49,147 nucleotides of DNA from Firmicutes bacterium UBA5227 (GCA_002409285.1 DHUT01000060.1:1-49147), one strand, 5' to 3'. Positions 15,716-25,522 are shown, counted from the first letter of the stretch. Notes: a model not told the origin generated them from the letters alone. Translations and numbers: made by a program.

Positions 15716-16063
15716 TTAATAATTCTTTAATTCTTTAACTTTTGTAGCTTTACCTGTTCGTTCTCTTAAGTAGAACAATTTGGCACGTCTTACTTTACCT
15801 CTTCTTGTTACCTCGATTTTTTCAATCTTTGGTGAATGTACAGGGAATGTTCTTTCAACTCCAACTCCGTAGGAAATTTTTCTTACTGTGAATGTTTCTC
15901 TGTTGCTTTCGCCCTGTCTCTTTATAACGATACCTTCAAATACCTGAATTCTTTCTCTGTTTCCTTCTTTGATTCTAACATGTACTTTTACTGTATCTCC
16001 AACGTTAAAAGGTGTTAATTCACTTTTAAGCTGTTCATTTTCATATGATTTAATCAAGTCCAT
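15716..16063 (-). CDS. rplS: 50S ribosomal protein L19
   Basis: 115 residues. L19 lies at the 30S-50S interface. Its conserved opening (FNVGDTVKVHVRIKEG), the RIQVFEGIVIKRQG strand and VERTFPVHSPKIEKIEV are all present. The ATG at 16063 has GGGAGG. It follows trmD by 52 bases, a gap that holds a small hairpin. Confidence 0.98.
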   Translation of the reverse strand: MDLIKSYENEQLKSELTPFNVGDTVKVHVRIKEGNRERIQVFEGIVIKRQGESNRETFTVRKISYGVGVERTFPVHSPKIEKIEVTRRGKVRRAKLFYLRERTGKATKVKELKNY

Positions 16064-16090
16064 TTTTAAACCTCCCTTCGACTGTCATCA

Positions 16091-16106
16091 GTGCCCTATT
16101 AGGCAC
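16091..16106 (-). promoter_or_regulatory. Hairpin in the rplS leader (L19-leader-like position)
   Basis: GTGCC (16091-16095) pairs with GGCAC (16102-16106) between trmD and rplS. Low-GC Firmicutes are known to carry an RNA motif here that controls L19 synthesis. Only the position and a small stem support the match. Confidence 0.35.
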
Positions 16107-16115
16107 CTTCTAACC

Positions 16116-16832
16116 TTATTCGTATATTTTTGATAATCTGTTGTATTCTTCAATAATACTGCTATCCTTAATCATGTCAGGACGTCTTTTCAAAGTAACC
16201 TCAATTGCCTTGAACCGCCGCCACTCTTCAATTCTCTTGTGATGACCGGATAACAATATTTCCGGGACTTCCAGTCCCAAGTAGCTTTCAGGTCTTGTGT
16301 ATTGAGGATACTCAAGCAAACAATCACTATGAGATTCTTCCACAGTGGATTCATCAGAACCGAGTGCTCCCGGAATAAGTCTTCCAACTGCATCTACAAT
16401 CATGAGAACCGGTAGTTCTCCGTTTGTTAATACATAGTCTCCCATAGATATTTCTTCATCGACGTACTTGTCGATAATTCTTTGGTCTATGCCCTCGTAA
16501 TGCCCGGCAATAAGCACAATATGTTCTCTTTCAGAAAGCTCTTTTGCTTTTTTTTGATTAAATAAATTTCCTTTCGGTGATAAATAAATAGTATATGAAT
16601 TTTGCTTTTTTACAGCATCTAAAGCTTTAAACATGGGTTCAGGCTTTAAAAGCATTCCCGGACCGCCTCCGTACGGATAATCATCAACTTTTTTATGTTT
16701 GTCTTCGGAATAATCCCTCAGGTTTACATAACCAACCTCAAATATGCCCTTTTCAACGGCTCTGCCGATTATGCCGCTACCGGTATAAACATCAATAAGC
16801 TCCGGAAATAATGTAACAATATCAAATCTCAT
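16116..16832 (-). CDS. trmD: tRNA (guanine-37 N1) methyltransferase
   Basis: TrmD makes m1G37, preventing +1 frameshifting. 238 residues. It has the trefoil-knot SPOUT motifs: DYPYGGGPGMLLKPEP, LIAGHYEGIDQRI and EISMGDYVLTNGELP, with the linker SHSDCLLEYPQYTRPE that leads to the C-terminal domain. The start overlaps the rimM stop by four bases (ATGA), so the two are translationally coupled. Confidence 0.98.
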   Translation of the reverse strand: MRFDIVTLFPELIDVYTGSGIIGRAVEKGIFEVGYVNLRDYSEDKHKKVDDYPYGGGPGMLLKPEPMFKALDAVKKQNSYTIYLSPKGNLFNQKKAKELSEREHIVLIAGHYEGIDQRIIDKYVDEEISMGDYVLTNGELPVLMIVDAVGRLIPGALGSDESTVEESHSDCLLEYPQYTRPESYLGLEVPEILLSGHHKRIEEWRRFKAIEVTLKRRPDMIKDSSIIEEYNRLSKIYE

Positions 16833-17329
16833 TCCAGCAGCCCCTCAATTACATTTATAACCATTTTCTTTTCTTCAAGGTTTACTTCTTTGACAACATT
16901 TTTGACAGCAGGTATTAAAAAAGATTTGTCTTTGTTGACTACTTCGTAAACATCATTAGCACCGGTCTGATGAACAACATCAATTTTTCCCAGATATTCT
17001 CCTTCAGCAGAATAAACTTCCATCCCTTCTAAATCAAATACATAGTATGAATCCTCAGGAAGTTCTCTAAGCTGGTCTTCCAATATTGAAATGAATGTGT
17101 TTTTAAAAGATTCTGCGGTATTCATATCATTGATGTTTTCAAGCTGAATGTAAACCATGCCTTTTCTGTACCACACATCAATGATTTTACGTCTTGCATT
17201 ATCTTTCTCTGTATAAACATACTCAAGCTCTTGGAATCTTTCTTCATCGTCGGTCAGCGGCATACATTTGACGCATCCCTTGACACCATGTGTATTTACT
17301 ATTTTCCCAACCTTTATATATTCTTTCAT
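16829..17329 (-). CDS. rimM: Ribosome maturation factor RimM
   Basis: RimM assists assembly of the 30S head near S19. 166 residues with an N-terminal OB-like domain (VGKIVNTHGVKGCVKCMPLT) and a C-terminal PRC-barrel (YYVFDLEGMEVYS, LGKIDVVHQTGANDVYEV, FLIPAVKNVV). AGAGG precedes the ATG at 17329. It lies between khpA and trmD in the conserved rpsP-rplS cluster. Confidence 0.98.
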   Translation of the reverse strand: MKEYIKVGKIVNTHGVKGCVKCMPLTDDEERFQELEYVYTEKDNARRKIIDVWYRKGMVYIQLENINDMNTAESFKNTFISILEDQLRELPEDSYYVFDLEGMEVYSAEGEYLGKIDVVHQTGANDVYEVVNKDKSFLIPAVKNVVKEVNLEEKKMVINVIEGLLE

Positions 17330-17360
17330 TTAAACCTCTGAACCTCTGTCCTGCAGCTAT

Positions 17361-17591
17361 TTATTGAATAATTTCAACAATAACTCTTTTATTTTCCTTG
17401 GTGGCAGCAGCTTTTACCACAGTCCTTATTGCTTTTGCTATTCTGCCCTGTTTGCCGATGACCTTACCCATATCATCAGGAGCAACCTTTAATTCTATTA
17501 TCAGCGATTGACTGCCTTCAACTTCATTGACTGTTACAAGTTCCGGATTATCTACCAGTGATTTTGCTATATATTCTACTAATTCACCCAT
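17361..17591 (-). CDS. khpA: KH-domain RNA-binding protein KhpA (YlqC)
   Basis: 76 residues forming a single KH domain with the GKQG loop (VIGKQGRIAKAIRTVVKAA) that contacts RNA. In related bacteria KhpA pairs with KhpB/Jag and affects cell elongation and small-RNA binding. The ATG at 17591 has AGAGGTG. It lies 11 bases after rpsP and 31 before rimM. Confidence 0.97.
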   Translation of the reverse strand: MGELVEYIAKSLVDNPELVTVNEVEGSQSLIIELKVAPDDMGKVIGKQGRIAKAIRTVVKAAATKENKRVIVEIIQ

Positions 17592-17602
17592 ACAATCACC
17601 TC

Positions 17603-17866
17603 TTATTTATTTTCATCTCTTTTTTCATAAATACCATTGGCTTTAAACAGCATATTTACTGTATCACTGGGTTTTGCTCCATTATTAAGCCATTTTATTG
17701 CACTTTCATCATTTATCTTTATTTCTTTTGGTTCAGAAATTGGGTTGTAGTATCCTATTTCTTCAATAAAACGTCCATCTCTCGGTGAACGAGAATCCGC
17801 CACAACAATTCTGTAAAAAGGCTTTTTCTTTGAGCCTATTCTTTTTAATCTGATTTTAACTGACAT
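17603..17866 (-). CDS. rpsP: 30S ribosomal protein S16
   Basis: 87 residues beginning MSVKIRLKRIGSKKKPFYRI, the family's conserved N-terminus, followed by DSRSPRDGRFIEEIGYYNP. The ATG at 17866 has a perfect AAGGAGGTG eight bases upstream. The frame is open for 35 more codons upstream, but that stretch has no family match. The 160 bases before it (to ffh) contain only a GGGCTTAAGCCC palindrome at 17936-17947. Confidence 0.98.
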   Translation of the reverse strand: MSVKIRLKRIGSKKKPFYRIVVADSRSPRDGRFIEEIGYYNPISEPKEIKINDESAIKWLNNGAKPSDTVNMLFKANGIYEKRDENK

Positions 17867-18027
17867 GTTGTCACCTCCTTGTGAAAAATATATATGAAAA
17901 AGGAAAATCCTTAATCTGACGATAACTGATAAATAGGGCTTAAGCCCATTGTCATCCTTAAAGAGCCTCAAAATATTTAAAGTTGAGAAATATTCGGTTA
18001 TGCTTCAGAATGACTATATTAAGCTGT

Positions 18028-19374
18028 TTAAAAACCAAGTCTTCCCATTCCAGGAAAACCGCCTTTTTTCTTGCCAGTTCCCATTGCCGAGAATTTTTTC
18101 ATCATTTTCTTCATTTCATCATATTGCTTTAGCAGCTGATTTACCCTTTGAACTGAAGTTCCGCTTCCTGCGGCAATTCTTTTTCTTCTGCTTCCGTTAA
18201 TTATTGACGGATTCATTCTTTCTTTTTTTGTCATTGACTGAATTATGGCTTCGGTATAAACAAGTTCTTTTTCATCAACCTTAAGACCTTTAAGCTTTTT
18301 GTTGTCACCCATTCCGGGGATAGCACTAATCAGCTCATCCAATGGTCCCATGTTCTTCATCTGCTGAAGCTGGACCATAAAATCCTCAAGATTAAAATCC
18401 TGTGTCTTTAACTTTTTCTGAAGCTCAAACGCCTGCTTTTCATCAAATGCATTTTGTGCTTTTTCAATTATTGAAAGCACATCACCCATTCCCAGTATTC
18501 TGGATGCCATACGATCCGGATGGAACACTTCAAGCTGATCCATTTTTTCGCCAACCGACAGGAATTTAATAGGCTTATCCACAACATTTCTTATGGAAAG
18601 TGCAGCTCCGCCTCTGGCGTCACCATCAACCTTTGTCAGAATTACCCCTGTAATGTCAAGATACTGATTAAAAGTTTCAGCAACCTTTACCGCATCCTGC
18701 CCTGTCATTGCATCCAGAACCAGAAGGATTTCATCTGGATTAACAGTTTCTTTTATTTGAACAAGCTCATTCATCAGTTCTTCATCTATATGAAGCCTTC
18801 CTGCAGTATCAATTATCACATAATCGTGCCCGTGCTTCATGGCATGTTTCATGGCTTCTTTTACTATGGTTACCGGATTTGTTTTATCTCCCATTTCAAA
18901 AACGGGAACTCCCACACTTTCACCCACAACCTGAAGCTGCTTGATTGCTGCGGGTCTGTATATGTCACAGGCCACAAGTAAAGGTCTTTTTCCATCCTTC
19001 TTAAGCCTGTAAGCAAGTTTTCCTGTTGCGGTTGTCTTACCTGCGCCCTGAAGACCGCTCATCATGTAGTATGTTATGTCATTTGAATTGATTTTAAGCT
19101 TGCTTTCACCCTGACCCATTATTTTAACAAGCTCTTCATGAACTATTTTGACGACCTGCTGCCCCGGTGTCAGACTTTCCATTACTTCAGCGCCTAAGGA
19201 TCTTTCTTTTACGTTGTTAATAAATGTTTTAACAACCTTGTAGTTAACATCCGCTTCCAGAAGCGACAGCTTAACTTCTTTCATTGCCAGGTCAATATCT
19301 TTTTCTGTAAGTTTGCCCTTGCCTTTCAGCTTTTGTAATGCACTTTGAAGTTTATCAGATAAATTATCAAACAT
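18028..19374 (-). CDS. ffh: Signal recognition particle GTPase Ffh (SRP54)
   Basis: 448 residues with the N, G and M domains of the bacterial SRP protein. N: MFDNLSDKLQSALQKLKG. G: GLQGAGKTT (G1), DIYRPAAIKQL, DTAGRLH (G3), TKVDGDARGG (G4) and GVGEKMD-like closing. M: a methionine-rich C-terminal third (MVQLQQMKNMGP, MKKMMKKFSAMG) that binds signal peptides and SRP RNA. It works with FtsY, encoded just upstream, to target membrane proteins. AAGGG precedes the ATG. It begins five bases after ylxM. Confidence 0.98.
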   Translation of the reverse strand: MFDNLSDKLQSALQKLKGKGKLTEKDIDLAMKEVKLSLLEADVNYKVVKTFINNVKERSLGAEVMESLTPGQQVVKIVHEELVKIMGQGESKLKINSNDITYYMMSGLQGAGKTTATGKLAYRLKKDGKRPLLVACDIYRPAAIKQLQVVGESVGVPVFEMGDKTNPVTIVKEAMKHAMKHGHDYVIIDTAGRLHIDEELMNELVQIKETVNPDEILLVLDAMTGQDAVKVAETFNQYLDITGVILTKVDGDARGGAALSIRNVVDKPIKFLSVGEKMDQLEVFHPDRMASRILGMGDVLSIIEKAQNAFDEKQAFELQKKLKTQDFNLEDFMVQLQQMKNMGPLDELISAIPGMGDNKKLKGLKVDEKELVYTEAIIQSMTKKERMNPSIINGSRRKRIAAGSGTSVQRVNQLLKQYDEMKKMMKKFSAMGTGKKKGGFPGMGRLGF

Positions 19375-19378
19375 TTAG

Positions 19379-19726
19379 CTACCCTTCATTAATTATTTTG
19401 ACAGCCTCAGCTTTTATTTGCTCCACTGCACCTTTATATTTTTCATCATCAATGCACGAAGCAAGCTTCACAATATTCTCTGCTGCTTTCAAGTGTTTTT
19501 CATATTTTTCATGAAGCTTCATTTTGTCTTCATAGTCTGTCAAGCTTTTTTCAGCTCTCTTAAGGGCATCATACACGCCCTGCCTGCTTATATTCATTTC
19601 TTCCGCAATTTCCGACAGGCTGTAATCAAGATTATAATACATATCGATTATGTTTGCTTGATTATCTTTCAGTAAATCACCATAGTAGTCATACAGGATG
19701 CCATATATAAATTTTTTCTCAGACAT
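19379..19726 (-). CDS. ylxM: YlxM family DNA-binding protein
   Basis: 115 residues of the UPF0122 family. It carries a helix-turn-helix resembling sigma-70 region 4 (SLSEIAEEMNISRQGVYDALKRAEKSL at about 38-64) and then a coiled C-terminus. It is nearly always encoded before ffh; in streptococci it stimulates SRP pathway GTPases. AGAGG lies before the ATG. A 209-base gap to ftsY contains a stem-loop, so ylxM-ffh may be a separate transcript. Confidence 0.94.
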   Translation of the reverse strand: MSEKKFIYGILYDYYGDLLKDNQANIIDMYYNLDYSLSEIAEEMNISRQGVYDALKRAEKSLTDYEDKMKLHEKYEKHLKAAENIVKLASCIDDEKYKGAVEQIKAEAVKIINEG

Positions 19727-19900
19727 ATTGTACCTCTGTAAAGTATTTAGCTTGACAGTGAATTTTACCGCATTAACAAGCTCTTGTCAATAGTTTTTTT
19801 TTATTGAATTAATTTCGATGTAAAATTCAACTGTATGGACAAAGTCCAAATTATATTTTTTCACTGTTTGAAGAGTCAATTTCTTCTTGATAAGTATTTT

Positions 19901-19927
19901 ACCCCCAGGATGTAATAGCCTGGGGGT
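19901..19927. terminator. Stem-loop after ftsY, probable terminator
   Basis: ACCCCCAGG (19901-19909) pairs perfectly with CCTGGGGGT (19919-19927) around nine bases. It is nine bases past the ftsY stop. On the minus strand it is followed by AAAATACTT rather than a clean T-run, so efficiency is doubtful. The 160 bases to ylxM show nothing else clear. Confidence 0.5.
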
Positions 19928-19935
19928 TCTTAGTC

Positions 19936-20859
19936 TTATTCAAATATGGCGTTTACGAAGTCTGTGGCGTTGAAATCCTGAAGGTCATCGATTTTTTCCC
20001 CTACACCCACATACTTAATTGGGATTTTCAATTCATTTACAATGGGGAATGCAATTCCTCCCTTTGCGGTACCGTCAAGCTTGGTTAGAATCAATCCGTT
20101 TATTTTGCAGGTTTCTGAGAATAATTTTGCCTGAATGATTCCGTTCTGCCCGGTTGTAGCGTCTATAACAAGATATACGTCTATTTTTGCATCGGAAAAT
20201 TCCCTGTCCACTATTTTAAATATTTTGCTCAGCTCATTCATTAAGTTTTTCTTGTTGTGAAGCCTTCCGGCGGTATCACAAATCAATATGTCGGTTTTTC
20301 TTGCCTTCGCTGCCTGTATGGCATCATAGACTACGGCTCCGGGATCAGAGCCCTGCTCTGATGCAACTATATCAACCCCCGCTCTCGTGCACCATTCTTT
20401 AAGCTGCTCGACGGCTGCTGCCCTGAATGTATCTGCCGCTGCAACAATTACACTGTTTCCTGCTGATTTAAGTCTGTAGGCAATCTTGCCTATGGATGTG
20501 GTCTTGCCCACACCGTTGACTCCCACGATAAGGACTACTCTCTGCTGATTCTCTGATTCTTCCTTATCCTCATATTCTTCAAGCATATTTATCAGGTATT
20601 CTTTTATAACATCTTTTATTTCGGAAGTATCTTCAAGCTTTCTTTTCTTTGTTTCTTCCTTGATGTAATCTATAATATCCATGGTTGTTTCCATACCCAT
20701 GTCTGAGGTTATTAATATTTCCTCTAACTCCTCCAGAAAATCATCATCTATTTTTTTATGCTTAAAGACTATGTTTTCAATCTGTTCTGTTAAATTTTTC
20801 TTTGTTTTAGATAAGCCTTCCTTTAATTTAGCGAAAAAGCCCATTTTTTCATTATCCAT
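19936..20859 (-). CDS. ftsY: Signal recognition particle receptor FtsY
   Basis: 307 residues, essentially the NG domain. The long acidic A domain of E. coli FtsY is absent, as usual in Firmicutes. Motifs: GVNGVGKTTSIGKIA (G1), DTFRAAAVEQL, DTAGRLH (G3), TKLDGTAKGG (G4) and YVGVGEKIDDL. It docks ribosome-SRP complexes at the membrane and hydrolyses GTP with Ffh. The ATG at 20859 has AGGAGG six bases upstream. It starts eight bases after smc. Confidence 0.98.
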   Translation of the reverse strand: MDNEKMGFFAKLKEGLSKTKKNLTEQIENIVFKHKKIDDDFLEELEEILITSDMGMETTMDIIDYIKEETKKRKLEDTSEIKDVIKEYLINMLEEYEDKEESENQQRVVLIVGVNGVGKTTSIGKIAYRLKSAGNSVIVAAADTFRAAAVEQLKEWCTRAGVDIVASEQGSDPGAVVYDAIQAAKARKTDILICDTAGRLHNKKNLMNELSKIFKIVDREFSDAKIDVYLVIDATTGQNGIIQAKLFSETCKINGLILTKLDGTAKGGIAFPIVNELKIPIKYVGVGEKIDDLQDFNATDFVNAIFE

Positions 20860-20867
20860 ATTTCCTC

Positions 20868-23800
20868 CTATTGTTCAAGTGCATCCGACAGTTTCATAGA
20901 TACCAGCTTTGTAACTCCCTTTTCTTCCATTGTAGCGCCATACATGGTGTCAGCACATTCCATTGTTCCCTTTCTGTGTGTTATTACAATAAATTGTGTC
21001 TCTTTGGAAAATTCCTTCAAATATTGGGCAAAACGGCTTATATTTGCGTCATCCAGCGCAGCTTCGATTTCATCGAGTACACATACGGGTGTCGGCTTTG
21101 TTTTCAGTATGGCAAACAGCAGCGCAATTGCGGTAAGAGCCTTTTCTCCTCCCGACAAAAGTGATATTTTGCTTAGTTTTTTCCCCGGAGGCTGTACAGT
21201 AATTTCAATATTCGAGTTTAATGCATCCGTTTCATCTTCAAGATATACATCTCCGGTTCCACCGTTGAACAGCTTTTTAAAAACTTCATTGAATTTTACT
21301 CTTATTTTTGCAAATTCTTCGACAAACTGGTCTCTCATCTGTGCCTCAAGCTCCCTTATAACTTCTTTGAGCTGTTCCTTTGCATCAATTAAGTCTTTTT
21401 GCTGCTTATTTAGGAATTCGTATCTTTGCCTTACTTCCTCATATTCTTCAATAGAATTTAGATTAATATTTCCCAATTCTTTAATAGATTTCTTCAGTCC
21501 ATTCACTTCATTGTACAGCCTGGTTTGACTTATGCTGTCATCCTTATATTTTAAAGCCATCGCATAATTCAGTTCATATTCTTCCCAAAGTTTTGAAGAA
21601 ACTTCTTCGATTTTGGAATTTTCCCTTTCAATTCTCACATTCATTTTATTTTCATCATCAAGAATGTCAGTTATTGATTTGTTAGCATCATTTATTTTAT
21701 TCTGATATTCATAAATTTCATTTTGAATTGCATTTAGGCTTTCCTTTTCTTTCAGATATTTTTCATTGATATCCTTAATTTCCTCTGAAAGCATTTCTGC
21801 ATTTCTGCCATATTTTTCAATTATTTCTTCTGCTGATTTTATTTCAGTATCTATATTATTTAAGTTTTCTTCCTTTAATAGTTTTGAACTTTCATTTCTT
21901 TGAATTTCTTCTTTAATATTTTTTATTTTTTCTTCTATAACCTTAACTTCCTGCGTAGTTTGCGCAATTATCTCTCTTTGTTTTAAAATATAGTTGTTAT
22001 ATTCTTCGTACTTGCTTCTGTTTGATTCGTTTTGGGTTATAATCTCCTGAATGTTCTGCTCTTTTTCTTCAATTAGCTTTTTATACTCCTCCGTCTGAGC
22101 AATTATATCCGCCAGGCTTTTTTCATAGCCTGTTTTTTCTTCCTTTATATACTGCATTTCTTCAGAATATTTTTTTATTACTGCAGATGTCTTTTCCGAC
22201 TGTTCTCTCAGCATATTAATTTTTGAATCATTCATACCAAAAAGATTACTTTTTTCATTAATTTCATTTTTTGCTGCTGCTATTGCCTGGCTGTAATTGC
22301 TTATATGGAATAAAATTTCGTTTAACAAATTTTTTTTATCATTCAGGTGCTTCGAAGATTCTTCAACATATTGCTTTAATTCTTCAATTTCTCTTTTTCT
22401 GCCTAAAAGGTTCTGATTGCTGCTGATATGTCCGCCTGTTACCGACCCTCCTGCATTTATCACATCCCCTTGCAGTGAAACTATCTTCATTGAATTTCCA
22501 AGGCGTTTTGAAATTCTAAAACCATTGTTCAAATTATCAACTATTATTATCCTGCCCAGCAAGTGCTTAATTACCTTTTCAAATCCGAGACTTGTATCTA
22601 TCAACTTGTCCGCTGTGTTTATGACACTGGAATCCTTCATAACCTCCTGCTCTGTCCTGCTGAGGCTTCTTTCCTGAAGCATGTTGATCGGAAGAAATGT
22701 AATTCTTCCTATTTTATTTCTTTTCAGATATTCAATTATATTTTCAGCTTCCACATCTGTGTTTACAATAATATTTTGAATTGCAGACCCCAGAGCCACT
22801 TCAATAGCTGTTTCATATTTTTTTTCTGTTTTTATTATATCTGCAACAGTTCCAAGTATGGAGTCCCTAAGCACAGGTTCCTTCTCCTTGTTGTTCATGA
22901 CTGTCTTGATACTCTTGTAATACCCGTCATAATAAGCTTCCATATTGGACAGAATATTTATTTTCGACTTTGAACTGCTTAGGTTTTCGCTTAATTGCCT
23001 TATTTCATTGTCTGCTACATCCTTTTGTTTTTCTGCCAACCTCAATTTTTCTGTCAGATTTTCAGTCTCATTCCTTTTTTCTGACAGCTCTGCGGTTATT
23101 TTGACTTGTTGTTCTTCAAGCACGCTTATAACTTCAAGCTTGTTTTGTCTTTCAGTCTCTTCAGAAGCAATTTCTGAGCTTAAATTCTCAATTCTTTCAT
23201 TATCGTTTTCTATGAAGGATTGAATTGTGCTTTTCTGGCTGTTTTGCCTGTTAATATCTTTATGAAGCTCAAAAAGCTGATTTTTTTGGTCTTCAATATT
23301 TTGCACTATATTATCTATTACATTTTTATAGGATTTGATATCATCGTTCATAGAATTAAATTTTTCCAAATCCTCGCCAAGTCTTTCTTCAAGTTGTTTT
23401 TTTTCGTTAATAAGCTTGTTGATATTTTCTTCAAGCTCATTGTTCCTGTTTTCAATGTCAGTTATTTCTCTCTTTACATTATCAATATTGCTGGTGTATA
23501 AAAGCTTTTTCTCCCTGTGAACCTGACACAGACTCTGGCTGCTTTCATATTCTTTGTTCCTGGAATCTCTTGCTGCTTCAAGCTCCTTTATTTCCTGCTG
23601 CATTTCATTGATTTGTTCTTTTTGGGAAGAAATTGATTCCGAAAGAAAATCTCTCCTTTTTTGCAGTTTAATTTTCTGATCTAATGCAATGTTTCTCTGA
23701 TTTTCCAACGCTACTTTTTGTTCATTATGCTTTTCGTATTCATGAACCAGGTAATTCAGTTCATATTGCTTTAAATTTTCTTTTACTTCAATATATTTTC

Positions 23801-24437
23801 TGGCTTTCAGGCTTTGCTCAGAAAGAGGTGTGATTCGTTCCTCAAGCTCATGGACTATGTCTTCCACTCTGCTAAGGTTGTCCGAGGTCTTTTCAAGTTT
23901 TCTTTCAGATTCTTCCTTTCTTGCCTTGTACTTTACTATTCCCGAGGCTTCCTCAAAAACCTTTCTCCTTGTTTCGGAATTTGGACTTAATACCTCTTCA
24001 ACACGACCTTGTCCTATAAATGAATATCCTTCACTGCCTATACCTGTGTCCATAAACAGTTCTCTAATATCTCTAAGCCTGCATTGCTGTTTGTTTATGT
24101 AATATTCACTTTCTCCGGTTTTATATAGCTTCCTCCTGATACTTACTTCCTTGTATTCAATGGGAATGCCTCCCGATTCATTGTCAAAAATTAGATTGAC
24201 CTCAGCATATCCAAGGGGTGGTCTTTTTTCTGTGCCTGCAAATATAACATCATCCATTTTCCCGCCTCGGAGAGATTTTGCACTTTGCTCTCCCAGAACC
24301 CACTTAATGGCATCAGATATATTGCTTTTTCCGCTTCCATTTGGTCCCACCACTGCTGTAATACCATTTTCAACAATAATTTCAGTTTTTTCCGCAAAAG
24401 ACTTAAAGCCGTTTATATATACTTTTTTTAGATACAT
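20868..24437 (-). CDS. smc: Chromosome segregation protein SMC
   Basis: 1189 residues, full length. Head half: Walker A GPNGSGKSN at about 32-40. Then a coiled coil to about residue 500, a hinge at roughly 510-680 (LGTVADIIKTEKKYETAIEVALG through VTGGHISSNQNLLGRKREI), a returning coiled coil, and the C-terminal head with the LSGGEKALTAIALLFAI signature and VCVLDEIEAALDDAN Walker B. With ScpA and ScpB (not in the window) it compacts and segregates the chromosome. The gene overlaps the upstream radical-SAM gene by ten bases; GGGGGG is its ribosome binding site. Confidence 0.98.
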   Translation of the reverse strand: MYLKKVYINGFKSFAEKTEIIVENGITAVVGPNGSGKSNISDAIKWVLGEQSAKSLRGGKMDDVIFAGTEKRPPLGYAEVNLIFDNESGGIPIEYKEVSIRRKLYKTGESEYYINKQQCRLRDIRELFMDTGIGSEGYSFIGQGRVEEVLSPNSETRRKVFEEASGIVKYKARKEESERKLEKTSDNLSRVEDIVHELEERITPLSEQSLKARKYIEVKENLKQYELNYLVHEYEKHNEQKVALENQRNIALDQKIKLQKRRDFLSESISSQKEQINEMQQEIKELEAARDSRNKEYESSQSLCQVHREKKLLYTSNIDNVKREITDIENRNNELEENINKLINEKKQLEERLGEDLEKFNSMNDDIKSYKNVIDNIVQNIEDQKNQLFELHKDINRQNSQKSTIQSFIENDNERIENLSSEIASEETERQNKLEVISVLEEQQVKITAELSEKRNETENLTEKLRLAEKQKDVADNEIRQLSENLSSSKSKINILSNMEAYYDGYYKSIKTVMNNKEKEPVLRDSILGTVADIIKTEKKYETAIEVALGSAIQNIIVNTDVEAENIIEYLKRNKIGRITFLPINMLQERSLSRTEQEVMKDSSVINTADKLIDTSLGFEKVIKHLLGRIIIVDNLNNGFRISKRLGNSMKIVSLQGDVINAGGSVTGGHISSNQNLLGRKREIEELKQYVEESSKHLNDKKNLLNEILFHISNYSQAIAAAKNEINEKSNLFGMNDSKINMLREQSEKTSAVIKKYSEEMQYIKEEKTGYEKSLADIIAQTEEYKKLIEEKEQNIQEIITQNESNRSKYEEYNNYILKQREIIAQTTQEVKVIEEKIKNIKEEIQRNESSKLLKEENLNNIDTEIKSAEEIIEKYGRNAEMLSEEIKDINEKYLKEKESLNAIQNEIYEYQNKINDANKSITDILDDENKMNVRIERENSKIEEVSSKLWEEYELNYAMALKYKDDSISQTRLYNEVNGLKKSIKELGNINLNSIEEYEEVRQRYEFLNKQQKDLIDAKEQLKEVIRELEAQMRDQFVEEFAKIRVKFNEVFKKLFNGGTGDVYLEDETDALNSNIEITVQPPGKKLSKISLLSGGEKALTAIALLFAILKTKPTPVCVLDEIEAALDDANISRFAQYLKEFSKETQFIVITHRKGTMECADTMYGATMEEKGVTKLVSMKLSDALEQ

Positions 24438-25522
24438 TGTTCCCCCCGCTTAAATTGCAAATAGTTATTATATATTTCATATTTATTAAAGCTTCCCAAT
24501 TTATGCTGTTCATGGAATATCTCTATTATATTTTCATCACAGGAATCCTGAAACGATATATTTTTAATTGAAAATCTTTCTTTCAATTCATTTATATTGG
24601 ATTTCTTCTGTCCGACTATGCTGCTGACAAGTCTTTTATCTGATACTACTGTTATATTTTTCTCTCTTAAATCTATACCTTTCAGCATTGAAATAACAGA
24701 TGCTAAATATATTCTTTCTTCCACCAGCTGACCGAAGGCAGGATGAAACGGTCCTGCAACAACGTCCTCATCATCATTTACAGTAGCTGTATTTTGAAGT
24801 CCCATTCTTATTACTTTTATGCCATTCAGAGAATACATGCTGCACATATAGGCACAGATTTCCACAGCCTCCGTTAATGTCAGCGGATGATATCTTCCTT
24901 CATTGTACATCTGAATTAGATCTGTGTCCTTTATAATTAATGTAGGATAAATTCTAACCATATCGGGCTTCATGGATATTGATAAACGGCAGGTGTCAAT
25001 GTCTTTTTGTATTGTGCTCCCGGGAAGTCCCGGCATCACCTGGTGACCCAGGGCAAAGCCATGCTCTTTTATAAGCCTGCTTGCATTTTCGGAATCTGTT
25101 TTCGTATGACCTCTGTTTGACAGCTTTAAAACTTCGTCATCAAGGCTTTGTATCCCTAATTCAATAATGTCCATTCCATATTTTTTTTGCAGCTTTAATA
25201 TGTCATTGTTTATTGCATCAGGTCTTGTGGAACATCTTATGCTTTGAACCACGCCCAAGTCCTTATAATATTTTCCGACACGTAAAAGCTCCTCCTGCAG
25301 CCCTGAATCTATAGCAGTAAAAGACCCCCCGAAAAAAGCAAGCTGCACCAGAGTATCTGCTTTAATTGTTTTTCTGCATTCCTCAATTATATCTGTTACA
25401 TAGCCGGAATTTACCAAAACATCTCCTACTCCGGTTATTTTTTTCTGGTTACAGAACACGCAGTCATTGGGACATCCTACATGTGGTACAAAGACAGGAA
25501 TTATTTTCATTTTATTATTCAT
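24428..25522 (-). CDS. Elp3-like radical SAM protein lacking an acetyltransferase domain
   Basis: 364 residues. A radical-SAM core with the cluster motif C17-x3-C21-x2-C24 (GCPNDCVFC), LAFFGGSFTAID and the IELGIQSLDDEVLKLSNRGH stretch typical of the Elp3/YhcC group. Eukaryotic and archaeal Elp3 carries a C-terminal GNAT acetyltransferase; this protein ends at about the radical-SAM domain plus a short tail. Proteins of this type regularly sit between rnc and smc in Clostridia, and their substrate is unknown. The ATG at 25522 overlaps the rnc stop by eight bases, with AAGGA upstream. Confidence 0.9.
   Translation of the reverse strand: MNNKMKIIPVFVPHVGCPNDCVFCNQKKITGVGDVLVNSGYVTDIIEECRKTIKADTLVQLAFFGGSFTAIDSGLQEELLRVGKYYKDLGVVQSIRCSTRPDAINNDILKLQKKYGMDIIELGIQSLDDEVLKLSNRGHTKTDSENASRLIKEHGFALGHQVMPGLPGSTIQKDIDTCRLSISMKPDMVRIYPTLIIKDTDLIQMYNEGRYHPLTLTEAVEICAYMCSMYSLNGIKVIRMGLQNTATVNDDEDVVAGPFHPAFGQLVEERIYLASVISMLKGIDLREKNITVVSDKRLVSSIVGQKKSNINELKERFSIKNISFQDSCDENIIEIFHEQHKLGSFNKYEIYNNYLQFKRGEQCI

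Noticed and set aside
20944..21528. 194-codon plus-strand frame opposite smc
   Set aside because: Shadow of the smc coding frame, with no independent evidence.
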